DNA of 64,000 nucleotides, taken from contig CAMPDV010001931.1 of the NCBI GenBank assembly GCA_946699065.1, positions 1 to 64,000 on the forward strand. Reading direction: 5' to 3'. Position numbers and translations under genes: made by a program. How positions within the stretch are numbered: the stretch's first letter is position 1; the number at the start of each line of letters is the position of its first letter. This stretch comes from Loxodes magnus (Eukaryota > Ciliophora > Karyorelictea > Loxodida > Loxodidae). Below, piece after piece: positions 35,560 to 46,926 of the stretch. Below the pieces are notes generated by a model. That model saw only the letters and a list, made by a program, of their open reading frames with translations. It did not search any database and was not told the origin of the DNA.

Positions 35560-36850
35560 AGAGTAATCCTGCTACTATGTCATTAATCTGGTTAGGAATT
35601 GGAAAAACCTGAAGACATGACTGAGACAAATTATATCTTTAAGTAGAAAGATAAATTCGATTGTGAAATTTGGCACAATAATTGGATTTTATTCTATTCC
35701 CTTTTAACTTTAGCCTTCGGAAAGAAATACAAGAATTTTGAGAGTAAAGGTAATAAATTTTTATTTAAAAACTGAGAAAAAAGTGACCAAAGAGATCGGA
35801 CGAAGCAAGAAATATTTCTAGACTATTTTAATAACTAAATTTGGTTTTTTTATTAATCGTGGTGAAACTAATAAGGGTAGAATCACGTTTATTTATTTAT
35901 CTTTAGAAACGTTCTCATCATATTATTAAATCCTAGCTTCCTTATACTTAGCAGATAAATCTTCCCTTTTAAATTTAGTCTTCTAGGTAGCATTCAAATT
36001 ATTACTTACTTCTGTGATATTCGATTTTAACTTAGAAAAAGATGCAAGAGAGTAGAATTTACATAGTTCAAATTTTAAGTTGTCTAAAAGTAGTGTAATA
36101 TATTACTTATTAGCACTTGAAGGTTAATTGAACCAGCTAAATATTATGAATAATCCTTGAATTAAATTAAAAGTTCTTAAGAGCCCGGCTAAAGAGGAAG
36201 ATCTCCTAATGGCAGTGTATCAGGAAAAATATTGAGACCTTTGGAATTACGAAAAGGCTCTGATGTAGTAAAATGTATTCCTGATATTGATATTTTTGTA
36301 AGAAGAGGAGTGGTCACTGGAGATAATCTTTTTGAATTCATAAATTATGGAGTAAAAGCGTTATAAATTTGTCCTTCTGTTTAAATTAGACTTTTCAACA
36401 GTGCTCTATGATCTTAAAATAAGTCTGAAAGCTCTTTTGAATTAAAAGCATCTTGTTGAGAAGTGATGATATGGTAAGTTCCCACAGCAAATTAGGATAA
36501 AATTTAAAAATCCTAATTCTTATGAAGAAAATAAAAAGTTCCCTATATAATTGATTTGGCAGGTTCTTAATTAAAGTATATTTATCCTATATAAAATGAA
36601 TAAAGGGTAATTTAAAGTTCCAATAATTAACAGTGATAAATGCTTTAAATGTGGAAGATGCTACCTTATTATCTAGATTCTGGGTATCAGTCAATAAAAT
36701 TGAAAATTGCAAAGTCTTTCTGAAATATTCATTAAGACAACACAAAATGTTCTCATACTAAGCTGTATGTTCAGTGAAATAAACAATATAGACGGTTCCA
36801 AAAACATTATTATATAAGGCGTGTAGGGGAGCAGAAATTAATCCTGATTA
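35560..36850 (+). pseudogene. Kinesin motor-domain relic
   Basis: Plus-strand readings include 'LGIGKT' (a weakened P-loop) near 35594, 'PLELRKGSDVVKCIPDIDIF' and 'VVTGDNLFEFINYG' (the kinesin segment before switch I), 'MVSSHSK' near 36474 where SSRSH is expected, 'YIIDLAGSQ' near 36548 (switch II, DLAGSE), then in another frame 'GRCYLIIQIL' and 'FIKTTQNVLILSCMFSEINN' as in the neck-proximal part. Order and the 25-residue gap between SSHS and DLAGS fit kinesins. Several slips are needed and the P-loop is poor, so this copy is probably nonfunctional. Confidence 0.5.
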
Positions 36851-37143
36851 TCCGAAAGAACGTTAATAGATTTATCCTCTTTTGAACAAAAATGAAGGTT
36901 TACAGTTAATTTTTAGTATTTAGATTTGAAATAAGAATGGCTACTTGGTATTTAAGATAGATTAATAACAATTTTATAACATAAGCTTCCTAATTTGAAC
37001 ATAAGTTATTAAAGAATTAAATATATTAATTAAAAGTAGGTAAATTATTTTTTAAGGGATATAAAATAAAGATTGGCTTTTAAAATTGAATTGAATTTAA
37101 TCTAAATAAATTAGGCGAAAAATAAACTTTAACAAGTTTGGAT

Positions 37144-38088
37144 TCAAAAATCAGATAGATATAACTTATATAATAATTAAAATTAAAAAGTTTAAATTGG
37201 AGTTTAGTGAACTTGGAGGACTTTCAACTTCGTGTTCACAGAACCAGTTTGATAACCTGGCTGGAACCAGCTCCATTCAGGACTCTTTCTTCAGTCGCCT
37301 TAGATTGTATACCACTTCGGTTTGTAGATTTGACCTCCTGACGGATAAAATTAGTTAGAGAATTCTCGTTTAATCTTATCCTAATATTAGTACTATTATT
37401 TTTCTTATTATTTTCTATTCCAGTACTATTATTTAATTAATTTCAATTTCTAACATTGTCTATATTTATGTCCAGTTTGTTTGCATACAAAACATCTTGG
37501 TTTATTCCTAATTCATTTCTTGTCTGGACTCCTCAGTAAATTAATAGTTCCTTCTATGTCCATTGGATCTTGAATTGTCTACTGTTGGTACTTGCTGTTC
37601 TCTTCAAGCACAGTTGTTCTCTGCTGTAGCAATCCCATTTCTCTGAAGAAAGTGTTTTGCTCTCGATCGTAGACTTCCCAGAAGCTTTCTTTCCATTCTT
37701 TGAGCTCAGTAACTTGATTTTTTAGAGCTCTATTCTCTAATCGTAGCTTCTTTACTTCCTCCTTCAGGTCAGAGAATGCGACTAAAATTTATGCATGTTC
37801 TTCCTGGAACTGTGGCATCGCAAACTCTCGCACGGCTGCTGCTTCTTGCGTCTTCAGCACCTTTCTAGGTCCTTCCTCTTCAGTTGGTGTCATCGAGGTA
37901 GCCTTTTGGCGCTTTTTTCCCATCTTTTAAGTTGATCTGGAAGTTCCTAGTTGAGTCTATTATTCTTGAAGGTTTTGAGAAGAAGATTATTTCTAGAAAG
38001 AAGACGTGTTAGTTAGAGATGAGGGTTCTTACTTTCTCACCCCTTTTTAGGAGGTGGTATAAAAGCCTTTCTTGAACACTTCTACCAT
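37144..38088 (-). mobile_element. ORF1-like coiled-coil/CCHC zinc-knuckle protein, copy c, intact (314 aa)
   Basis: A single frame from ATG 38088 to TGA 37146-37144. The N-terminus is S/T/Q/K-rich, with a second Met at 37922 starting 'MGKKRQKATSMTPTEEEGPR'. A strong coiled coil follows ('AFSDLKEEVKKLRLENRALK' then 'NQVTELKEWKE'), then 'DPMDIEGTINLLRSPDKKW' (last Trp UGA), the knuckle CFVCKQTGHKYRQC, and 'FYPSGGQIYKPKWYTIQGDW'. GC-rich relative to its surroundings and the best preserved member of the family. Likely a nucleic-acid-binding Gag-like ORF1 of a non-LTR element; no RT follows it in the same direction, so linkage to a LINE is inferred. Confidence 0.82.
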
Positions 38089-38862
38089 TTTTTTATAGAT
38101 ATAACTTATATTAATTATTGAAATGATAGATAATTAATTAAATATATAGCTTTTATATATTATCGTATAAAGAAAATAATCAGTTTAGTTTTATTGAATG
38201 TAATAATTCTTAATCTTATATCTTATAAAAGTTAAAGATATCTTAAAATCTTATTGATATAATTGCCTGGCTTATTCTACTTATTCCTTAGACTAATTAC
38301 ACTTCAATATTTAAACTCTTATTTTAGTATTATTTAACTTTCTAAATCTTTCTTGTGTTTCAGTATTAAGTTCCACTGCCAAAGTAAATTTATCTAGCAT
38401 AGTTTTTACCTTTAAATAAAAATCTACTGACTTATTTTAATATCATGCTTTTAAATTCTCCTTTGCTTCTGTTTGACTGTAGTAGAATCTTACAAAAAAG
38501 CATTTTCTCCACCAAATTGCAATTAAGTCTATCTTTGTATTGAAAGGCATAACTGCAAATCTAAATTTAAAGACTCCTTAGTCTAAATTTTAAGCATTTG
38601 CTTACATTATTTGGTTACCCTTAAACAGCTTAAACAAACTCATGGATTTAAGAAGCAAAATAAATTTTCCTAATTTTGTTTGCTGAAAGTTATTAAGTTT
38701 CAGCTAAGAGTCAATAAAGCCAAAATTTTATACGAGACGCTAAATAAAAATTTGAGAAAGAGCTTAGAAACTAGCTATCTAAAACGAATGGAAACGATGG
38801 TTTTCATATTTATAAGGACAATAAGCTATTTTGGGTAAGAGGAGATAAAGATGTTTTGCCAT
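38089..38862 (-). CDS. Unrecognised ORF continuous with ORF1 copy c
   Basis: ATG 38862 opens 'MAKHLYLLLPKIAYCPYKYE' and continues 'ALSQIFIQRLVQNFGFIDSQ', 'QQTKLGKFILLLKSMSLFKL', 'VFKFRFAVMPFNTKIDLIAI', 'VKTMLDKFTLAVELNTETQE'. It contains a UGA-Trp ('LKAWYQN'). No UGA separates it from the ORF1 start at 38088: the frame is open for 573 codons in total. The last ~50 codons before 38088 look like AT-rich spacer, so either UAA/UAG stops it, or it is a fused or retroposon-truncated gene. No family recognised. Confidence 0.5.
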
Positions 38863-39230
38863 AAAGATAATAAATAGGATGATAAGGTATTAGAGATACT
38901 AAAGGGATAAATATTATGTTTTACTGGTGCTTTCTGAAACTAATAAATAGTAGATATAATCTAGAATAAATATAAATGGTGTGATATAGATTGTAGTTTA
39001 ATAGGAGTTAAATGTGGTAGATAATGTTAATCTGTTATATGAATAGAAAGTTGGTTAGTAAGACATATTAATGAATGATATGTTTTACATGTTTATAAAT
39101 TAGGCTTAGATACTATTGCTCCCTATCTACATGAAAAGGAATAGATAAGGTTAGCTCTGTATTATATGGAATTGTATTTTGGAATAACTTTGATGAGGAT
39201 TGTAGGTGTGGACTGATTTGATATAGTATT
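38850..39230 (+). CDS. Unrecognised protein-coding stretch
   Basis: The plus frame from ATG 38851 reads 'DDKVLEILKGQILCFTGAFW', 'KWCDIDCSLIGVKCGRQCQS' and 'EKEQIRLALYYMELYFGITL'. 'LKGQILCFTGAF' recalls the start of a BRCT domain, but the rest does not support it. It overlaps the divergent minus-strand ORF start at 38862. The plus strand here is almost free of C. Confidence 0.35.
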
Positions 39231-39499
39231 AATAAGTTGATTCTTTGAACTTAAGATTAAATTAGAAGTTATCTTGCTTAATTAACCTCTCTTAAGTATT
39301 TAAGATTAATTAAAATTAATCTAAACTTCTTAATTAGTCTCAACCAATACACTATAAGGATAAAACCACTTTACAACACCATTCATTATCAATTCAAATC
39401 ACTACACCAATATCATACCATACAGTTTAACTGCCTCCAATTAATTACTCTAAAACTATCTTACATCATAACCAAATCTATAGCATACACACACCAACT

Positions 39500-40565
39500 A
39501 ACTCAAAACTAATTTTTAAGAACTAGCATACAACTAAGACTAACCATTAGAAAGCTTAGTCTCTTCTTAAACAACAGAAACTAATTAATTAGCCAACTAA
39601 TATTAGGCTACAGCTCATTACTGATAGGTCTCTTAGTAGCTTAGTAGAAATAAAACTAAGAGATTAAGAGTTAAGATAGCTTTATTTAATCAAGTAATGC
39701 TAATACATTTTCTGAGAACACTTCTTTAGATGTTAATAGACCTTAAAGAAAAGCTCTTAGCAAATCATAACAGATAGATGCTTCAAACAAGATTGAATAA
39801 GTAGAGTAAAGAGAATCGTAGTTTAATACTTTGAATAGTACTGCAATCTGTTCTTATGATATTCAATCTGTAAAATAAAGTTAGAAGTTGATGAGGAGGA
39901 AAAAGCCTCTTTAGTGAAATAATAAGGTAATAAAAAAGTTAGTTAAACCAGATTTAAATTTAAGCAGAAAAAGGATAGATAAATTATTTATCTTATTAGG
40001 CTAAAAATGATAAGTTTGCTTAAAGACACTTAAAAGAAGCTAAATTTATAGCAGCTACAACATTAATTTAATAGCTTTTAATCTTTATTTTTAAGAAGTT
40101 CTAATTAAAGCAATATAAAAGAGAATAAAACAATAAGCTTAATAAAAGAAATAAGTCTTTATCTATAACAGATAGGTAATACTAGTATAAAGCTTTATTA
40201 AACAAACTTAACTTTCAAAACATAAGAAACAGAAAACATTCAAGTACTTTACATTTTTAAGAAGTAGGAATAAAACCTAGTTATCAACTATAATTTACCA
40301 AAAATTTAAGACTTACAAAATAATAGTAGTTTCTGAGTACAAAATTAGATATAATCACAAAAAACCAACTAATTGAAAGATGTAAAATCAACTCTAACAA
40401 ATTAGCAGAGATTGAAGGCTTAACAAAGGCATATCAATGAAGACCCGAATAAATAAAGGCAAATTAAATTTCATTTAAGTAAGGTAACGGATTCTATATT
40501 AAACAATGTCTAAATAAGTTTTGCTATAAGATAATAGATTTAATAAGAAAATTAAAAACAGCTAG
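39500..40565 (+). CDS. Unrecognised Ser/Gln-rich protein
   Basis: The plus strand reads 'NANTFSENTSLDVNRPQRKA', 'SKSQQIDASNKIEQVEQRES', 'NSTAICSYDIQSVKQSQKLM', and in a second block 'RKHSSTLHFQEVGIKPSYQL', 'TNQLIERCK'-like and 'SNKLAEIEGLTKAYQ' (followed by UGA=Trp) with 'GNGFYIKQCLNKFCYKIIDL'. Glutamine codons UAA/UAG are abundant. At least one frame change occurs near 39960. The coding ends where the minus-strand WD40 fragment begins. Confidence 0.45.
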
Positions 40566-40574
40566 AGCAGTTGA

Positions 40575-40935
40575 GAAGATCCTATCTTTATCGTGCAATC
40601 GGAACTTCCGGAGACAATTCATTTCATGTCACTTGTTAAAACTACAGAATTAACGTAACTCGAATGACCCGTCAAAGTTCTTTGGAGGGTATCAGTCTGA
40701 AAATCCCACATTTCTATCGTGACATCTCCACTTCTGGAGACAATTCATTTCATGTCGCTTGTTAAAGCTACAGAGATAATTGAATCCGAATAATCTTCCA
40801 GAGTTCTTGTACAACTTTCAGTCTGGAAATCCCAAATCTTTATCGTTTAGTAACTACCGGAGACAATTGATTTAATGTCACTTGTTAAAGCTACAGAATT
40901 AACGTAACTCGAATGAGCCGTCAAAGTTAAGTCTA
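40575..40935 (-). pseudogene. WD40-repeat fragment (three repeats)
   Basis: The minus strand encodes three repeats in one frame ('LTAHSSYVNSVALTSDIKSI', 'TIKIWDFQTES', 'DMKWIVSRSGDVTIEMWDFQ', 'LTGHSSYVNSVVLTSDMKWI'). The Trp of 'DMKW' is UGA. There is no start, no stop, and no further repeats on either side, so this is a truncated gene copy. It is related to, but not derived directly from, the 2.1-kb gene. Confidence 0.8.
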
Positions 40936-42440
40936 AAATATTAAAGAATTAGCTTGAGATTAGTCGTAGGAAATGTTGTTTAGCAATTTTTAGAAGCAGA
41001 GGTTGAATTTGGTATTTAAATAGAAGAAGGGGTATTGTTGGGACTGATTTGTTGTTGTTAATATTTTTGGTAAAAAAAGAGTTTTAGTAAATGATATTAG
41101 TTTTGATTGAATTTTGATAACTAAGTTGAATAATTTGGAAATGAAAGTAACTGATCTTAATAATTTTGGTTATTTAAGTTGAATTAAATAATAAAAATAT
41201 TGATTTATTAAGATACTTATAAGATTTTATTAATTAAATTATTGAAAATTCTAATTTTTAAGCTTAAATGCAGAAAAATATAAAGCTGTCTTTGTCCATT
41301 AAAGGTTTTAGAATTTGAATGATTTGATATGTTTTGACTTTTAAATAAAAGGATAAATGATTATATCAAAAGTTTATAACTAAGAATTTAAATCCTTATT
41401 ATAATAACTTTACTATGCATTTATTAATCATACCTTATTTGAGTTTTAAATAAAAAGACTCTTACCTTATTTCAATATAAACCCTTTTAAATGATAAACA
41501 AAATAATAAAAATGCTTTAAAAACTACTGTTATTAATTATTCTTTACACTTACATTTAATCAAACAAATTAGTTATTTAAAATTTTAATTATTTAAAATA
41601 AATAAAAATTAGTTTCTTAGTTATTAGTTTAAATATAAAAACCATATTTAAACCAAACTATTTATCTTTCTAATTTATAACATCAAACCAATTATACACC
41701 AAGTAATTAACTAATATCATACAAAATTTATCATCTTTTAGTCATCAATAATCAATACAAAATATCCATATCCAACTTAACTTCACCTTAATTCATCAAA
41801 ATTTAATCAACATTTTAATCAAACTATAAAAGCAAAACAACGCTACCAGAACAAAACTTTATATTATAAATAGTCAACATCCCAATAATCTCAACTAAAT
41901 ACCAATTTAGTCAAATGGTCTTAAGATCACTCATTCAAATAAAAAAACAATCCTTCAAAATTACAAAACAGAAGACTAATAATCTTATAGGATTAACACT
42001 AAAAAATTATAAGATATCACTTTAACATTTAACTAAATTATCAAATATGGATCAACTTATCCCTATTACCTCTATTTCATCATGTCTAAAAAAAGGCCCA
42101 AAATCCAAAATTATAAAACTCTAAAGTAGTTAATCATAGAAATTTCAGTCTATACTTTATGATTCAAACCTAAATTCCTCTCTTCACCTTTTATCTTAAA
42201 CCATAAAGTCAGTTTTTAACTAAAGATACTAAGATACTGGACTTTTCTTAAGCAACAAAAAACAATACATTAATACTCCACAATTACTAAATCCACATCA
42301 AGAGAAGACTATCAAGAAGAAATAAAGGAAACGCAAAACTTTAAGCTCTTACAATAATCCTTGCATCTTACTATGATAGGCAAAAAGCACAACATGAGAA
42401 CAATCTAATAAGCATTTCTCTACTGAGATGACAATAGATT
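40936..42440. other. Gene-poor AT-rich region with skew switch
   Basis: 40980-41380 is nearly C-free on the plus strand. From about 41640 to 42340 it is nearly G-free and A/C-rich. No gene or RNA motif is recognised. Confidence 0.5.
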
Positions 42441-42449
42441 ATAGCTGTT

Positions 42450-43160
42450 CTGAATTGAAAAGGTATTTTGGGTCTTTTTAACAAACCAAAGTAATATATT
42501 CTATTTTAGATTTTAAATTGTACATAATTTACTGATCCTACTTTCTACCTCTAATAATTTTAGAACATCATCAAGTATTAATTCTAGAACTAAAAATTAT
42601 TAAATTTAAAATCTTCTACGCATTACTCTTATACCAGACAGTATTTTTCTTTTATTCCATTTTCTTTGGCAAGGAATCTTAATTTCCTTTCCTTAAAAGC
42701 TGTTTTAGCTTTTTCTTCAACAATTTTAGCTTTCCTTAGTACTTTCTGCTTAGGTTGTTATTTTTATAATTGAAGCAACATGCTTTTATTATCTATTCTA
42801 GTCAATGAAGTTTTCTTTAAAGTAATTTGATATCCTTTTTTGGTTTTAGTTTCGAGCTTTATCTGAAATAGTTAGATGGAAATTATATACTTAGGCTTAT
42901 TTGAGATTATATCCTTAAACTAAATCCTATTTTTAGATCAAATTAACTAGTGTAAACAATTAATTCAGATACAAATTATTCAGCAAAGGCATCTAGCTTT
43001 TAAATGTAACAAGTATAATACCTTTATAAACTCCTAGAATCAACACTATTTCAACCATACTTTTCAAACATTTCCTTTAACTTCCACTAACAAACTTAAT
43101 GCTAGATACTAAATCAAACCTACTCAGATCCTCTTTATAACTGCAAGTCAGATCATTCTA
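42450..43160 (-). CDS. Unrecognised Lys-rich protein
   Basis: The minus strand reads 'KLKEMFEKYGWNSVDSRSLQ', 'RYYTCYIQKLDAFAEQFVSE' and, after a slip near 42930, 'FKDIISNKPKYIISIQLFQI', 'KLETKTKKGYQITLKKTSLT', 'AKIVEEKAKTAFKERKLRFL', 'AKENGIKEKYC'. The composition and the long Lys/Glu helix are clearly protein-like. No family recognised. Confidence 0.45.
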
Positions 43161-43164
43161 AGCG

Positions 43165-44067
43165 AGGAGAATAGCTGTGATAGAGTAAATTACTATACAA
43201 AAGATTTAGCAACTAAACTCTAAAGTCTCTTCCTCAATAATAACAAATAACTCAAAGAAGCTACTATCTAATCAGTTCTTAAACGACCAGGATTAATTTC
43301 AATCTTAAAGAATTGTAGATAAATAAGAACACAATAGTCTTAAAAAGAAGTTAAATCCTTATCTAACTAACTAAATTGCTTTATAAAGGATAATATATTT
43401 AAACAACAATAAACACCTTAAACCACTCTAGTTCAAACCAAAACTACTTTATGGTCAAAAGCAGCAACACAAATTTCCAACAAGGCAAATCAACAATAGC
43501 CAAGCCAATTAAAAGTAAAAACTTTTCAAAACAAAGTAACGTTTCATAGATCTGAAGCTTGACTAATTAAAATCATTTACCAATCATTTTAAGGCAGAGG
43601 ATACGGTAGTATTTTACAGTGCTAGGAAGGTTAGAGCAAATAATTAAGTAGAAGAAAACTTAATTAAAAGCTAGAAATTTAAATTTGGGAATGCTAAGAT
43701 TAAAAGAAAACTTTCTAGTTCATTAGCATGATAAGAGAAGATAAATGCATTCAATATGAAAACTTTCTATCTCCATATGTATTTGAGGAGATAAAAAGTG
43801 GTGAGTATATAATTTAAAAGCTACAAAGTTAGTATTCTGAGAGTGGTGTAATATAAAATTAATTTTAAGCAGTTCAGTCTTAGAAAGGTTGTAGCTAGCA
43901 TATAAGGAAAAAAATGTACTTTAGAATATCAATTTGAAAATAGAAACTTAAAAGAGAGCAAATTAACGCTAGCAGAAGGATTATAATACTTAGAGTAAGC
44001 TGAAGAAGAAAAAAAATCCAGAATTTGATAAAAGCAAAGAAGCTTCTGAAAAAAATGAGGAAAGAGA
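43165..44067 (+). CDS. Coding region leading into LINE copy C, not RT-like
   Basis: Plus readings include 'ILSEENSCDRVNYYTKDLAT', 'KEATIQSVLKRPGLISILKN', 'NFLSPYVFEEIKSGEYIIQK' and then, in the frame that continues into the RT, 'QFENRNLKESKLTLAEGLQY'. None of the upstream RT palm motifs is present, so this is either unrelated sequence joined at the LINE truncation point or a highly diverged part of it. Confidence 0.35.
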
Positions 44068-45354
44068 GCAGATGATCTTATTCTTCTTTCCAAATCTGCA
44101 AAGTAGATGTAGAATTTAATAAATGAAGCAAATAAAGTTTTTGCATGAACATATTTAAAGATAAATGCTACCAAATCTGAATGCATCTAATTTCTAAAGA
44201 AGAATCAGAAATAATAAATTTTAAATTTATGATTAGGAAATTAACCAATTGCTTAAAAAGAACAAGTAACATATTTAGGAGTTATTCTACATCGGAAGAA
44301 GAACTTGAATCCCCATTGCAAAGAAGTTGCATTCAAATATATAGCTGCAATGAAGAAAGCTGTTTTTTAACTGATGAGATATAAGAATGTAACTCCTTGA
44401 CATTTTAAAACTTTATGTAGACTTTTTACATTACATAAAGCAGAATATGGAGGATATTTAGTACCATGAAGTATTCAAAAAGGAGTAACTGGAGTTCTGA
44501 ACAGAATAGAATCAAGCATGAGATTAATTTCAAGAAAAGCTTTTTAAGTAGCAACTTCAACATTTAATGAATCATGTTATATAGACCTGAATTGATTACC
44601 CTTTAAGCACATTATGGCTATAAAATTCTTCAGATTTTACCATAAAATTAAATAAGAAAGTATTGATTTTCCAAAATCAACAATAGGCTCTCTTTTCATT
44701 AATATATGGAAAAAAGGATTTCAATACTACGATTAAGTATAGCAATTATCAGACCTTTATAATATCGATCTGCAGAATTAATAGAATAATACCAATCTTA
44801 AAACTTTTACTAAACATATTAAAAAAAAAATACAGCAATAATTCTACAAAGTAACTACTAAAAAATTTATGAGAATGAAAACAGCTAAAGTATATACTGA
44901 ATAATTTGGTAATCTTTAACAATTTCCACAAATTACTTATACTAAATTAAACAAATAGTATAGACGAGAAATTATCAGTATATATAAACTTAGAACCTAA
45001 ATTTATAATTTCCGTAAGGATCTTTAAGATCGTCATTACCCCATTGATAATCCCTATTGTATGTGTGGAGAGTATGAAACTTTCGAGTATATCTTTAAAT
45101 GTGTGTACTATTCTAATATAATGAATTGATTATCGGAAAAGATCGGAAATTATGACTTAAGGCGCCTTATACTATACGATCAAGAATATCTAAACTAATT
45201 TTCAAGGTCTAAATTGGAGTATTTAGACTTATAGATCAAAATATTTCATAAGAAGCTAATGACAAGGAGACTTGAGATTCTAGAAATGGAGAAAGCAAAA
45301 AAGGAAGAAGCTAAAGATGAGTAGAAAGAAGAACTAATTAAAGAAAAATGATGA
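44068..45354 (+). mobile_element. LINE copy C: RT from the ADD box to the C-terminal zinc knuckle, intact frame
   Basis: An uninterrupted frame of 427 codons from 44068 to a tandem TGA TGA at 45349-45354. It shows 'RADDLILLSKS' (catalytic Asp pair kept, preceding aromatic changed to Arg), 'YLKINATKSECIQF', 'QVTYLGVILHRKKNLNPHCK', thumb 'HKAEYGGYLVPWSIQKG', 'LPFKHIMAIKFFRFYHK', 'FPQITYTKLNKQYRREI' and the knuckle start CMCGEYETFEYIFKC, then a Lys/Glu tail. Trp is mostly UGA. The 5' part of the element is missing. Distinct from the 1-1757 element but the same family as copies A and B. Confidence 0.85.
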
Positions 45355-46926
45355 GATGTAAACAATATTAAAAAACTCTTTTAGTTTAAATTTAATTTAT
45401 TTATATGTGATATTCCTTTTTACATTCTTTTACCTTATTTATTTTTATTTACTAAGCTTTAGAAATATTTAATGAGTTATGTTGAAAGATTATAATATCA
45501 AATGATTTTGCTAGATTGATAAATTTTATGTGGCTTTTACTTTGTAGCTAGTCTAATAATTTTTGCCATTCCTTAATGAATTGGATCTTTCTTTAAGAAT
45601 GTTAATGAACATAGAATCTTATTTTCCTAAACTAACTTTAAGATAATAATATGAGAGTTGTAATTCTCTTTCTTGACTATTTTATAACTAATTAGGGATT
45701 TCTTAATAGTAGCCTATTGATAATAAATTGGTTATGAAGTTAATTTCATAAGTATTACTAGTAATAGGATATATTATATTCTAATATTCTTATTTCACTT
45801 CCAAATATTTCTCTAATAAACTCATGCTTATTCATATCTATAGCAATCCTATAGTTCTTATTTCTACTTATCACCTTTAAAATTACTTATATCTTCTAGC
45901 TAACAATTTAACTTTAGTCCTTTTTAATATCGATAAACCTTATTTGCTCAGTATTTCCTATCTTTTAACCTATAAATAACTAATTTAATTATTTACAAAT
46001 AAATAGCATTAAAGCATTTTTTAGCTTGCTTAAGTTAGACTAAAAATAGAGAAGTGTATAACTTACTCTTAAGCTAGCAAGTTAGATAGACAATATCTAT
46101 TACTACTAAACTATAACCTAAATAAATAATCCTTTATTTCCCAATTTAATAAATAAGAAGGTATATCCTTCCTGCATTTTATACTCTAAAACACAAAAAA
46201 GAAAGTTAGTCAGTACCATAAATAAAAGGATTATAGTTAACTATGAAGGGATTAGGGAATTAATAGCTTTAGTTACTAAATAAGTTTGAGATTATATAAT
46301 TATAACTAAAGGTATAAATGGATGCACTTTCTTAATTCATATCTCTATTTAATATTTGAAGCATATTTCAAACTCTTTAATCAGATAGTTATTAAAAAAG
46401 CTATTAAGATCATTATTTACATTTTACACTAAAGAGAGACTCTAAGTTCAATCTTCTTAGTATTTTTTAAAATTAGAGTAAGTATTTCTAACTTAAATAG
46501 AGCCAGTAGGACAAGGATAATTTGTATTGATAAGATGAGAAATATATGAGATTCTAGTTATTCTCTATTAATTCATATTTCAAAGAGCAGAAATAATTAT
46601 TAAACTGCTTATTTTATTTATTATAACTAGAAACTAAGAAAAAAGTTTATCTAGTTTAATTAATTTATTTTAGTAATTTTTACAACTAAAATAGATCTAA
46701 AAATTATTTAATCAAGTATATTCTTTTTCGTTTAAATAATAAATACAATGCTTAGCTAATTAATTAATTTCTATTTATTAGTCACTTTCATTATATTAAG
46801 AGTATTGTTATTTGACTAAGGTTGTAGGATGTTTTTTTGTATTATATATTGCTATTAGTTATAGAAATTAAATCTAAGATTGAATAGAAAGCTTTTATAT
46901 TTAAATCCTAATTTGTACCCTTTTTT
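45355..46926. other. Gene-poor AT-rich region
   Basis: No reading on either strand has convincing composition or motif. It contains the 3' flank of LINE copy C and the upstream region of the REJ gene. Confidence 0.4.

Noticed and set aside
43929-44384. Minus ORF 43929-44186 and plus ORF 44181-44384
   Set aside because: Out-of-frame shadows of the LINE copy C reverse transcriptase frame starting at 44068.
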